A stretch of DNA of 64,000 nucleotides from Rhynchopus sp. YZ270_cl-10 (taxonomy: Eukaryota > Euglenozoa > Diplonemea > Diplonemida > Diplonemidae). Below are positions 41,531 through 52,451 of the stretch, piece by piece. The stretch's first letter is position 1. Each line of letters starts with the position of its first letter. The notes under the pieces are model-generated. The model was given only the letters and a program-made list of their open reading frames with translations. It had not been told where the DNA came from and did not search any database. The DNA lies in NCBI GenBank assembly GCA_964035575.1, contig OZ037845.1:744001-808000 (forward strand), written 5' to 3'. The translations under genes and the position numbers were made by a program.

Positions 41531-42367
41531 TGGGTCCGTCCGGAAACCCTCCTGGTAAGATTCATCCTTTTGGGGGTTTTTTGAGGTTTTTCTGCTCAAA
41601 ACACCCAAACAACCCAATTTTTTGATACCCACCATACACCTACCACCCCAGAGGGCATATTGTGATCATTTATTTTTGTTTATTTCCGCTCCCCCCCTTT
41701 TTACTTATATTTTTTTACGTATTTTTGGACATTTCATAAACGTGGCAATGACAGCAGTGAAGTTCACTTTTTTTGTCGAGAAACACGGTAAGAATGGGTG
41801 CGACGCACACTTGGTGTCGTTTCGAACCATCTCTCTGATGATTCTTGTTGTCAGGAGATCCTTACCGTAGGGGTCATTGTCGGTGCCCTGCGCGAGCTTC
41901 CCCACACAGAGGCCTTTGTTATCTCATTCCCTCGTACTCATATGTATCAGTGCACCGTTCTTTCCATCAATCTCTTTTCGTCTGTGTACTGCTACTCGAG
42001 CAACGGTCGTGTCATTTCAGCGTGTACTCTGACATGGAGGGAACCTGTATTTACTATGGAGTCTCCACATCCAAGGTGACCCGCAAAGCAAAAGTCCCTG
42101 GAATTGATCCAGTAGATTTGACAGAGGGCAATGAAACCTTGTCAAGGCAGCATGAAAGGGTTAAGAGAAAGAGAGAAGAGATCCAGAAGAACGACAATAA
42201 AAGGCTGAAAATCTGATTAAAAAAGCGAAAATATAGCCTCAGACCCCAAAAACCTATTTTCATATCAGAATATCACCTAGATGCACTTTTTGTGGGGGAC
42301 ATCATCAAAAAAACCCAAAAATACCCAAAAGGATGAATCTTACCAGAGGGGTTTCCGGACGAGTCCA
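41531..42367. mobile_element. DNA-transposon-like element with 44-bp terminal inverted repeats
   Basis: The 44 bp at 41531-41574 (starting TGGGTCCGTCCGGAAACCC) and the reverse complement of 42324-42367 match at 39 of 44 positions. Both ends are flanked by TATA, consistent with a TA or TATA target duplication as made by Tc1/mariner-like and some other cut-and-paste elements. The 837-bp element contains plus-strand frames of up to 123 residues (41845-42216) but no transposase motif I can recognise, so it is most likely non-autonomous. The left flank (41508-41530, ending CTTCACTATA) matches a second dispersed motif at about 53391-53415, suggesting insertion into a copy of that motif. Confidence 0.6.
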
Positions 42368-42793
42368 TATATTTTTTTTGAACTTTTTTTGTACGAACCA
42401 ACAGGGAATGGATGGGGGAAATGAATTCACACTTTTTGAAAAAGAAAAAAAACTTTCGAGATTCTATTTGTTTTGAAGGGATAAAAAAAAATGTCACTGT
42501 CATCCTGGAAGGAACTGGGGGGAATCGGACGATATCAGGGACACTAAATTCTAAGATTTTTATCAGAAGGGGGAGAACTGAATCATGGGATATTAAAAAA
42601 AAGACCAAGGTTGGTCACAACGACCTAAGCCGGTCTCTAAGGCATCTTAACAAAATGAAGTTTTTTTTTCCAAAACTGGCTGTGAAAAAACCACAGAAAA
42701 GATGCAATCATAGATAAAAAGGGAAATTGACTACGTTTGGTGCCTCAGCAATGTCTCTGTGGACTCTCTGACACCAAAATAAACGCAAGACAC

Positions 42794-42823
42794 GACTAAA
42801 CCTCCTTCGTTTGGATTAGTCAC
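42794..42823 (+). repeat. Dispersed hairpin, diverged stem
   Basis: GACTAAACC and GGATTAGTC arms around a loop containing TTCGT, followed by AC and an A run. It keeps the TTAGTCAC ending of the CTAAGC-type copies with altered stem bases and one mismatch. Confidence 0.45.
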
Positions 42824-42853
42824 TAAAAAAAGGGGGATTCTGGGGGAAGCTTG

Positions 42854-42887
42854 AAAAGATGAATGTGCCTCTCGTGCACACACATCT
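42854..42887 (+). repeat. Dispersed hairpin, TGTGC stem type
   Basis: AAAAGATGAA, TGTGC-CTCTCGT-GCACA, CACATC: the same form as in array 2 units, here outside the array and only 33 bp from a CTAAGC-type copy. Confidence 0.7.
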
Positions 42888-42919
42888 TTAAAAATTGGAA
42901 GAAGAAGAAAAAAGAGTTT

Positions 42920-42954
42920 ATAAGATGACCCTAAGCCTCTCGTGCTTAGTCACC
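42920..42954 (+). repeat. Dispersed hairpin, CTAAGC stem type (canonical)
   Basis: ATAAGATGACC, CTAAGC-CTCTCGT-GCTTAG, TCACC, then an A run. It has a perfect 6-bp stem and the common 7-nt loop. Confidence 0.75.
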
Positions 42955-43211
42955 AAAAAAAAAAGAGCACAAATTGAGATATGTACCGTTTGCTGTGACA
43001 CAAAGAGAAGTAACGCACCCCAACCTACCCCACCCCAAATGTACGAAGCTTGCAGAGCTTTTGGAACAACTACGTTTTTTTTGTTTTTGACAAATGTTAC
43101 TTTTTTGAAAATACTTTATTTTCGTTGAATGGAAGGGAAATCGTTTATATGAAAGGACGTCTATGTAAAACCAGATAACAACACAAAAGAACAGAAAAAA
43201 AAAATAAACTG

Positions 43212-43240
43212 GTAAGATGAAGCTAAGCCGTTCTGCTTGC
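43212..43240 (+). repeat. Dispersed hairpin, CTAAGC type, partly degraded
   Basis: GTAAGATGAAG, CTAAGC-CGTTCT-GCTTGC; the distal stem pairs are lost. Confidence 0.5.
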
Positions 43241-43326
43241 CGTATATCTAACCCAAAGATGATTACGATATTCTTTTCAATCGAAAGATGGAGTTACGTT
43301 TATCTAACCCAAAGCAAAAAAAAAAA

Positions 43327-43372
43327 GTGAAGTTAATGCTGACACCTCTGGGACGCAGGCACTGACATTCCG
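43327..43372 (+). repeat. GTGAAGTT / GACGCAGGCACTGACA motif copy
   Basis: GTGAAGTT, then CTCTGGGACGCAGGCACTGA and CATTCCG, matching the 53492-53540 copy. Here it lacks the GGGGTTATCGAA hairpin that follows it at 53542. Confidence 0.55.
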
Positions 43373-44057
43373 AAAAAAAAGGAGCTGATACTGAAAGGAC
43401 TGGAAAAAAACAAAGCATCCTTTAACAAAAGCACAACGTGCACCACAACAGTCTGTGACGAAGCCTGACGTTCATCGGCTTCTTGTCGGACCCTTGCTGG
43501 GTACATACAACGCATTCTATTACTGTGCGAGACCCAACCACACATAGAAGATAAAATAGTTGACGCATTTCGACGCATACATTCAATAAATTGATAGCAT
43601 AGGTAAGGGATCAAAAATGGTGTTGAAACGTGCTTAAAACGCATCTCAGTCGAGCTCATGCAAAAAAAAAAAAGTAAGGCAATTGGGTTTGTCGAACCCA
43701 TTTAAGGATCCAAATACACGAGAGAAAAAGACACGCAAAAAAAAAAAAAAAATATGCACACAGGCACAACCGTCCTGATTGGGTATGGGTGGGAATTGTC
43801 GTACGTAAACGATTCAAGGTGGCTATGTCATAGAACACTACGGGCATCTGCTGAACCTTAAAGAGCTTGCCAAACGAATCCTAACAAAATATGTCTACTT
43901 TCTCAAAAAAACAAAAACGACGGAATGTGGACAGAGCTGACAAAAGAGAGCAGCAAACTGAACACCTCCAACATTTTTTTTTCCCCCTATCAAAAACAAA
44001 AGGTTTGACCAGTGCTCTCGAGCTCCTCTACGAACGCAGAAATTTTCGAAATGAGGA

Positions 44058-44081
44058 CTCTGGGGTTATCGAACCCCCCAG
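44058..44081 (+). repeat. GGGGTTATCGAACCCC hairpin
   Basis: GGGGTT and AACCCC pair around ATCG, and the outer TCTG/CAGA bases pair after a two-base bulge. It is followed about 30 bp later by a dispersed hairpin at 44110. Confidence 0.6.
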
Positions 44082-44109
44082 AATAAAAAGTGGGAAGGAG
44101 AATGTTTGG

Positions 44110-44143
44110 TAAAGATGAACCTAAGCCTCTCTTGTTGTCACCT
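44110..44143 (+). repeat. Dispersed hairpin, CTAAGC type, right arm degraded
   Basis: TAAAGATGAAC, CTAAGC-CTCTCTT, then GTTGTCACC. The flanks and left arm are kept but the right arm no longer pairs. Confidence 0.55.
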
Positions 44144-44422
44144 TTTGGTTGTATTTCCCTATATTCGGGTATGTTTTTACTTTATTTTGATAGATTGAAC
44201 AAACGTGTGTGGGTATCACCACTGCCCCCCTGTGCTACCCGACCACCTCCAGCTTTGCCTTGAAACCTCTGTGGCCTAAGCCTTTGTTAACGCAATCCAA
44301 AGGATAGCGAACACAAAACAAAAAAAAAAGCATTGCGATCGACAAAGCTGGGTAAAGGGGTGATCTTCTTATAGGCAGAAGGGAAGGGTGTAAAGGAGAA
44401 AAAAATTGAAAAAAGAACAAAT

Positions 44423-44454
44423 GTAAGATGAACCTAAGCCTCGCTGTGCGTCAC
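44423..44454 (+). repeat. Dispersed hairpin, CTAAGC type, right arm degraded
   Basis: GTAAGATGAAC, CTAAGC-CTCGCTGTGC, then GTCAC; recognisable by its flanks and left arm. Confidence 0.5.
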
Positions 44455-45184
44455 TTTGACTATAATCGGGGTTTAAAAAAAAAAAAATAGAGAATTGGTG
44501 GAAAACGTCTCTTCGGACGTAATACATCAAAAACAGAGAGAAACGCGTTGCAAGACACGTAACACACGAATGGGGGGTGGGAAATGGTGGGAAAATGGAA
44601 ACAAAGCGGGATCATTCCAAGAGGGGAGGGAGGGGCGTAAAAGATGGATCACATTGTTTTGCAACGGCACAGAGCACACAAAAAAACCCCCCTTTGGGGA
44701 AAGGAAGGAGAAGAGATCAACACAAGGCAAGAAGGGAAACGGGTTGTCGAGGATATTGCTTTTTTCCACCTAAAATTATTAATACTCTGAAGGAAAAAAA
44801 AAAACAATGGAATGGCAACGTCTAGTTCACCAAACCTGTGTGATCACCATGTTTATTACGACCTGGTGGGTCTCTCCCCAAAGGACCGTTTTTGGCTATA
44901 GTTAGTTTATTTGCTATAATGTGTGCACTCAAATGTTACCCAAAAGGGCTAGGGTTTATTTTTGAAAAAATGATGCTAAAAATTGTGATCGTAAGCGATC
45001 GTAGTCACGATCAACATTGCCTCTATCGCAGTACAATTGTGAACGATCGTTACCATCTTGTGTTTTTTTGTAATCATTTTTTGGGGAAAGAATTCTAATT
45101 CTTGAAAGATACGACAAATTACGAAACCCGAACAAAACTATCATTGACCCCACGGTTCTGTGAACCCCCCAACCGCTCTGTTTC

Positions 45185-48100
45185 TCACCCATATGTTGGA
45201 GAGCCAGCAATCACGTCGGGGTACCCGCCGTCAAGACCTGCAGGCACCTGTTGGCTTGGTGGTGCCCGGGGTTCACCGTACAGCTTTGTGAGAGGGTTTT
45301 GCTGATCAACCTCTTGGCCACTGAGCACAGCACTCTCGGGAGCACCTGCAAACTTTGTGTGTGGGTAGCTGAGGTCGCTTCCTGTGTACGTTTCACTTCT
45401 GTCGTCACGCTGCTTCGCACGTTCCTGGCGTTCTTTGCGTTTCCTGAGGCAATAGTAGGTCAACGCAGCCATGGCTAACACCACAGCCAGACAGGCCAGT
45501 ATGATCATCATGATTGCAAGCAAGCTCAGCCCCGAGTCGGAGTCATTCGTCGCAGCGGTATCCGTGCAGATACCTAAGGCACTGTCCCAAAAGCACGGCG
45601 TAACGCAAGTCTCCACAGTCTTGAAGGAACTGCACCCTGTGTCCGGTGTGTCGACACCGATGGAGGGCACGGGGCGTGCATTGCTCACACCCAGCTCTGT
45701 GACCTGCGAGGTGGTGGAGAGGAGCAGGAACCGTTTTGCAAGCTCGTTGGCAGTGGGCTCACTGGCACGTGTCGCGACACGTGGCTGGAAGTCAACCTGG
45801 ACCTCAAGCGCACCGTTGGAGTCGACAACAAGCGTGGTAACACAACGGTCTGACGGGACGCCAAGCAACGCACAAACCCTCTCAGAGAAGGCAGCACCGT
45901 TGAACTGGCTTGCCGTTTGCGTGCTGCTCACAAGGGTTCTGACTGCGGTGGCTGCTGTGTCGACAACGATCTGCAGCGTCTGTGTGGTGGACGGGTTGTT
46001 CCCAGCATCAAATGCAACGACACTGACTGTCGCACCACCGATGCCTGCGCTGCTAGCTGTGAACTCCAGCGTCCCTGCACTGGTCATTGTTGGCTGCGTG
46101 GTGAAGAGTCCAGGGTTGTCGTTTGTCACCGTGAAACGCACGTTCTGATTCTCGTCGGGCGGTCCGCCTGCGATGCCTGTTGCCCAGAGCTGGTTGTACG
46201 AGAAGGACGGCTCCACGTTGACCACAGAAGTCCCTGGTGTGAAGAACGGCGGGTCATCCACAGGTGTGACAGTAATAGTGAAAGTCGATGTGGGCGAGGT
46301 CGGCACCCCACCGTTGGCGTTCCCCCCCGAGTCCTGCAGGGCTGCAGACACTTCTGCAATGCCGTTCGCGTTGGGCGCCAGTTGGAACGTCAGGTCACCC
46401 GACGCAGAGAGCTGTGGCGGCTGCTGGAAGAGGCCTGGGTTGTTGTTCGACAGCGAGAACGTGAGCGTCTGTGTGAACTCATCTGTTGCCGATGCAGGTG
46501 CAGGCGCAATGGAGCTGGCCCACATCCCCACAGTTGACGCAGGGTCGTCCTCCGTCACTGCGATGTTCGTGCCAGGAGTGAACAACGGTGCGTCGTTGAC
46601 AGGGCTGATCCTGATACGGAAAATGTACGGGTCCGATTCATCCCGCCCGCCGTTCGCAGTGCCTCCGCTGTCCTGTGGCAGGTGATAAGGTGGTAAGGTA
46701 AGGTGGGTGGCGACGCATGTGTATCATACCTTTGCGACAACACGCACAGTGGCCTCCCCGTTTGCATTCACTGCAGGGGTGAACGTCAGCTCGGATGTGA
46801 CCTGGTGTGGTAGTGGTGGTGGTGGTGGGTTAGGGATGAAAGCGACATACCGAAGAAATAGTTGGAATCTGACTAAAGAGCTCGGGCCGTGCTGTTACAG
46901 TTGTGAAGAAAGTAACCGACTGGTCCTCGAAGCTGCCTGCAATGACAGAACGGATCCACTGTCCCACCACCTGCGGGGGTGCATCTTCCAGAACCACGAC
47001 ATCCGGCCCAGGGGTGAACACAGGTGGGTCGTTCACGGGCAGCACCGTGATGGTGAAGGTCTGCTCCAGTGAAGAGGAGATGCCTCCGTTCAGGATACCA
47101 CCATCGTCCTGCAGCGTGGCCCTGACCGTCACCACACCGTACCGGTTCGTCTGCGGGACAAAGGTCAGCACACCGTTCACATCAATGGAGGGTGCATTCA
47201 CAAGCACATCAGTTGGCGTTGCGCTTGTGACAAAGGTAAGCTTCTGCCCAATGTCTGTGATACCGCCTGCACTGATGTTAGAGGCCCACGTCTGTGAGTA
47301 CGAGCCGCTGTCCTCAAGCACAGTGACATCAGGGCCTTTGAACCAAAGGGGCTGGTTGTTCTTCGGGAAGACGGTGATGTCAAAGACGACCTCTGCCGAT
47401 GTGTCCACACCTCCGTTGCTGGTGCCGCCGTTGTCGCGGAGCACAGCCCTCGCAGCCGTCTTGCCGATTCTGTCGCTGCCCGGCTCGAAGGTCAGGACCC
47501 CTGACGAGGCGTCGATGCGTGGCTGCACAGAGAACAGCGACGCGTCCCCGACAGTCAGGTCAAACGTCAGTGCCTGTGTCGCTTCGTTCGCCGGCCCTGC
47601 AGAGATGGCGGTCGCCCACCTCTGGCTGAAGGCACCGGTGTTCTGGATGTTGCTCACATCACCGCCTCCGGTGAAAGACGGTGCGTCGTTGACAGGTTGC
47701 ACCGTGATAGTGAACGGCACCTCTGCCGTGTTCAGGCCTGCACTGCCGCTGTCGGTCGCAACAACGTTCAAGTTGATGACCCCGTTCTGATCCGCAAGCG
47801 ACGTGAACACCAAAGGACCGGTCGGGAAGCGCTCCACCTGTGCGCTGTTGGCGAGCACCTGCTGGAAGATGACCTCGTTGTTCGGTGCTGCGGCCACGGT
47901 CACTGAGGTGATGAGTTGGTTCAGCTCGTCGCGAGGGCCGGGAACAACGTTCTGCAGCCAGTTGTCACGTCGCGTTGTGCCCGAGTCCTCAAGCACGACA
48001 ACGTCAGTCGATGCCAAGGTGACAACAGGTGGGTCGTCAACAGGGGTGATGGTGATGGTCGTCGTTTGGCACGACTTGTCCACACCACCGTTCAGGATGC

Positions 48101-51100
48101 CGCCGTTGTCGGTCAAGCACACCTCTGCGTCGGTGGCCCCGTTGGCGTCTGCGGCAGGTGTGAACTGCAGGTCCGCTGTGCACGCACCAGAACATTGCGA
48201 CATCCCCTGCTGCACCAGCACAGGCTGTGAGGAGAACAGTGTTGTGTCCACAGGAATGATGCGCCACGTCAGCTGCTGTGTAGCTGCCTCGTTCGCAGCA
48301 CCCACAGACACCTGTGTCGCCCAGTCCGGCACAGCAATTGGTGCTGCTGGGTCCTCCGTCACCACCACAGGAGCGTTCATCAGGAACGTCGGTGCGTCGT
48401 TCACAGGAAGGATCTGGATTGTCACAAACACAAAGTCGCTCGTCCGCTGGTCGGGAGGACCACCGCCGTTGCCGTCCCCAGTTCCCGGACCCGTGTCGCT
48501 CCCAGCAATGCTGACAGTGGTGGACCCGAACGCATCCGGTGCAGGCGTAAAGCTGAGTGTCCCAAAGTTGTCCACCCTTGGCTGTTCAAAGAAGAGTTCG
48601 GGCTTGTCGGGTGTGAGGGCAAAGGTAACCAGTTGCGAGGCTTCGTTGTCCGCACCGCTCGTGATCGACGTGATGTAGTTCGCACGCGCAAAGGCGCCGC
48701 TGTCCTCGAGCACCCCTGTGATGTCGCCTCCCACCTTGAACGTCGGTGGGTCGTTCACGGACGTGACTCTGATGACTGTTGTCACGGAGTCGGATGTGTC
48801 CACACCGCCGTGCTCGAGGCCTCCGTCGTCGACGGCTGTGACGACAAAGGTGCTGTCGCCGTATGCATCCTTCTTCAGCAGGAAGGACATCACGCCGTCA
48901 GAGGTGATGGATGGGATGGTTGTGAAGAGGTCTGTGTTTGTCATGCCGGTGATTGCGTAGCGCATTGTCTGCGAGGCCTCGTTGGCAGCACCCTTGCTGA
49001 TGGAGGCTGCGTACTGCTGCAGGTAGGAGGGGCTGTCCTCGAGGATGGAAATCTCTGCAGGTGCTGTGAAGGACGGTTTGTCGTTGACTGCGACGATGGT
49101 GATGAGGATGGTCTGCGTGTACTGGCTGTTGACAGCCTGGCCGTCGTCGAGAGTGACCGTGACCTCGGTTCTGCCAAATGCGTCTGGTGCAGGTGTGAAG
49201 GTGAGACGTCCTGTCATCTCGTTCACATCGGGCTGCACGGAGAACAGGTTCCTGTCTGCGGCAGACACCGTGAACGTCAAGGTCTGCCCAACCTCGTCAG
49301 CAGGTCCCGCAATGATGTTGCGTGCCCACGACGGGAAGTCACCCAAGGTGTCTTCCAGCACCTGCACGTTCCCGTTGTGCACGAAAGACGGCGCATCGTT
49401 GTACGGCGTGATCTGCAGCTGAAACGTCTTCGCTGCTGTCGACACACACCCTGCCTGCACCTTCCCGTCGTCCTGCGCACGCACCGTCACCGCAAACGGC
49501 GTCGGTGTGTTCACACCCACCTTCGTTGTGAAGGACAACGTCCCGAACTCATTGATCTTCGGCTGCCCAGCCGCCCCTTCAAAGAGATTCGTGTCAAACC
49601 CCTCCAGGAAGAAGCTCACCCGCTGCGACACTTCGTCCACTGCAGAGGCGGGGCCGGGGCGGATGCCTGTTACGAAGTTTGGGAACTGCCGTGGACATTC
49701 GGAGGTCTGGCGGCACTCAAGCACGGCAGTCCCGATGAGGTCTGGACCGAGGGTGAACTCGGGCGGGTCGTTGCAGCAGGAGATGGTGATCGTGAACGTC
49801 TGTGCGTCGGATGCGAGGGGCGGGACACCGTTGTCCTCTGCGTAGACACTGACTTCTGCCGTGCCGCATGCGTCCTGTGCTGCGGTGAAGCGAAGGGCAC
49901 CCGTGGTTGGATCCACCGAGGGCAGCGACCCAGCTGCAAACAGCGCGTCGTTGTTCGTCGTCGTCACAAAGAGCACTGTCTGTGGTGCAGGTGGACCTTC
50001 GTTCAGACCAGCCGAGATCTGTGTCGCCCATCCCACCTGGGTAAAGCCGCCCGGGAACTGGTCCTCGGCAATAGCGATGTTGGGCCCCTTCGTGAAGGAG
50101 GGCTTGTCGTTGGTGTCCAGCACCCGGATCGTGTAGGTCACTTCCGTTTCGTCGCCGCAGGTGCAGCCTCCGAGCGCGTTACAACGCAGGTCTAGGCCGT
50201 CGTCCTTCACGTAGACGGTCACGTCGCTGACACAGGGCACACCCCCAGACACGGCAGAAGCAGGCTCAAAGGAGAGACGTGCGGAGGTCGTGGACGTCAT
50301 CTGGTGTTGGGGCAAGATCTTGAAGCACGTCGGGTTCTGCACAAAGGTACGCAGCGTCAGAACCTGGTTCATCTCATCGTCAGGCCCCTTGCTGATGCGG
50401 CTCAGCCACGAGTCAAACTCCTGCGGACCAGAGTTCTCCAGAACGTCCAATGGCCCTGGGTTCCCCTTCACATCAAGGTCAAACGTCGGGGGGTCATTCA
50501 CTGCGAGCGCAGTGATGCGGAACTTTGCCGTGTTGCCGGTGTTCGGTGCTGTCCCAGTGTCACGGATTGTGACAAGAACATCGGTGACTCCGTTTGCATC
50601 AGGTTCGAGGGTGAACGTGAGTGTGCCTGTTTCGTCGATGCTTGGAGTGCCACCTGCCGCGAAGATGCTGTCGTCTGTGCTTGTCACAACGAAGTAGACA
50701 GTCTGGCCCTCGGGGTTGAAGACGTTGGGATCGTTGACCACAACCAGGCCTTCGTAGTTGCTGCCGACGGAGATGCTTGTGGCCCAGTTGGGGATGACCT
50801 TTGTGAGCGGCACGGGGGGCACGTTCTCGTCGCAGAGGTCCTCCTGCACGAGAACGTCAGGCCCTGCCACGAAGGAGGGCAGGTCGTTCTTCGGGCGGAT
50901 CTCGATGGCACACTTGGGACAGTTCGTGATCGGGTCGCAGGTGCACATTGGCGTGCCGATGACGTTGTTCTTGAGCAGCCCGTCGTCACAGAGCTGGACG
51001 TACATCTCCACAATCTTGCCATATGTGTTGATGTCGGGGCGCGCCTCAAACGAAAGCCGTCCCGTCAGAACGTCGATGTTCGGCTGCACTGCGAAGAGGC

Positions 51101-52451
51101 CTTGGTCACGTGTGTCGACGAGGGGTGTGTTGAAGGTGAGTGTCTGCTGGCTTTCCTCTCCAGAACCTGTGACACATCCTCGTGTGAACCGTGTGGCGAA
51201 GGCGTCGAGGGAGTAGGCACCTGCGTCTTCATCGATGATGATGGGGCAGTGGCCGAGGTCGTATGTGGGTGGTGTGTTTGTGTCTTTGATTTCAATTTGG
51301 AAGTCGCAGTCTTGTGGTGCCAGGTCAGAGCCGCCGTTTGCAGTGCCACCGTCATCGAACATACGAACAGAGATGGTGGCGGTGCCTACCTCACAGGGCT
51401 TCGGGTCGAAGAGCAGATCTGCCGTCGTCGGGTCGTTCGGGTCCCACGCAATACGCGGCTGCACCTGGAACAGCCCCTGGTTGTTGTTTCCCACCACAAA
51501 ACGCAGACCCTGCCCCTCCTCGTTGTCCACAGCACAGTTTGCACATTTGTCAATGTTAAACAAGAAATCAACAACCTGCTGTGTCGTGTCCCCCTTCGTC
51601 ACTGCACGCGCCCCTGACGTCGCCGCACTCCCCATGCACTCAAACGACGGCGCATCGTTCACACACTCCACAGTAATAGAAAAGTAGTGAGTAATCGAGA
51701 CACTGCAATCTGCTGGCTCACACCCGGAGGGGCAAAGGAAGGGGACCTGGCTGTTCGGACCTGGACACATCGCGGCCATGGTGTTGGCAGGATCGCAGTT
51801 CAGCCCTTGGCAGCATCCGTTGCATTGACAGGACTGTTGGTTGATCTCTTCGACACATTGCGCATTACCACCATCACGAACGAAAACTGAGCACAACGTT
51901 GTGCCGCACGCATCATCCGCAGTGGTGAAGGTTAATGCTCCTGCACAGCCGGTGTTCCCCACTGGCACAGTTGGATCACAATTGCACGTTGCTGTGGAGC
52001 AAGGCGTCAGCTGCGGGTCCCTTCCATTTGCGAAGAGGTCCTTCCGATCGCAGTCAATGGTGAAGGTTGTGGTCTGTATATTGCTGCTGGGGCATCTGCT
52101 GGCGTAGGGTGCGGTCATGCCCAGCATCGGGTCGTGGATGACTTGGCCTTCTCCGTCGCACACCTCTGTTGCCCAGGGACGGCCAAAGTCATACGTACCA
52201 ACATCCTCAATTGTAACGATATCAGGTCCACGACGGAAAGATGGATTATGATTCCCAGGAGTCCCCGGCAGAATTCCTGTATGACGAAGGATCTCCGCAT
52301 CGCGACCGACAACGATGTTGTTGTCATTTTTATCTGTACGCAAAAACAGCGTGTCCCCTTCTCCCTCAACCCGCACCCCCACAGCGTCCACTACCAATGC
52401 ACTCAAGAGCACCTTAAGGAAACACCGCACCGAAGCTTCTAATTCAAACAT
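45185..52451 (-). CDS. Giant type I membrane protein with 16-17 cadherin-like repeats, three exons
   Basis: About 2,386 residues from exons 52451-46851, 46801-46730 and 46672-45185. Introns of 49 nt (46802-46850, GTATGT...CACCAG) and 57 nt (46673-46729, GTATGA...CCACAG) are both phase 0, and the 24-codon middle exon restores the repeat frame. A hydrophobic leader (LKVLLSALVV, about residues 13-22) is followed by 16-17 repeats of about 120-130 residues. Each has the pattern W...I..GP.NE..Q.LTF, LF..QP, G.L.FTP..DA.G, DDGG..NGG and ends VNDxPxF. Near the C terminus comes a Cys-containing segment, one membrane helix (LLAIMMIILACLAVVLAMAA) and a basic then Pro-rich tail of about 95 residues. These repeats are cadherin/Ig-like beta sandwiches known from large bacterial and protist adhesins; acidic DxND-type ends suggest calcium binding. 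Adhesion is inferred. The start at 52451 directly follows TTTTTTAGA; an in-frame ATG at 52469 is possible. Confidence 0.88.

Larger units (their letters stand above)
40569..45184. other. Gene-poor AT-rich region with dispersed repeats
   Basis: I see no convincing host gene over 4.6 kb; open frames are short, A/T-homopolymer-driven and lack family features. The region holds a 36-base A run, a transposon-like element (41531-42367), six copies of the dispersed hairpin, one GGGGTTATCGAACCCC hairpin and one copy of the GACGCAGGCACTGACA motif. Confidence 0.6.

Noticed and set aside
41228-41635. Minus-strand 135-codon frame rich in Lys, Gln and Ser
   Set aside because: It is driven by A/T runs and overlaps the left inverted repeat of the transposon-like element; no protein features.
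41741-42216. Possible plus-strand gene with a GTAAGA...GTCAG intron leading into a 123-codon frame ending KRKREEIQKNDNKRLKI
   Set aside because: Two alternative splicings give different frames, no family is recognisable, it lies inside a transposon-like element, and it opposes the strand of every other gene.
42854-42954. Idea that the dispersed hairpin is a hammerhead ribozyme, C/D-box snoRNA or histone-type stem-loop
   Set aside because: AAGATGA resembles CTGATGA or a C box, and the stem followed by ACC recalls the histone 3' hairpin, but there is no GAAA core, no D box and the loop is 7 nt with the wrong sequence.
44058-44081. GGGGTTATCGAACCCC as a tRNA T-arm or polymerase III B box
   Set aside because: The reverse complement reads GGGGTTCGATAACCCC, in which the loop closing pair fails; it is better explained as a plain hairpin with an ATCG loop. 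No acceptor or D arm is nearby.
48633-51617. Plus-strand frames of 520 and 437 codons inside the giant membrane protein gene
   Set aside because: Cys/Arg/His-rich and without repeats or motifs, while the minus frame shows regular VNDxPxF repeats across the same DNA.
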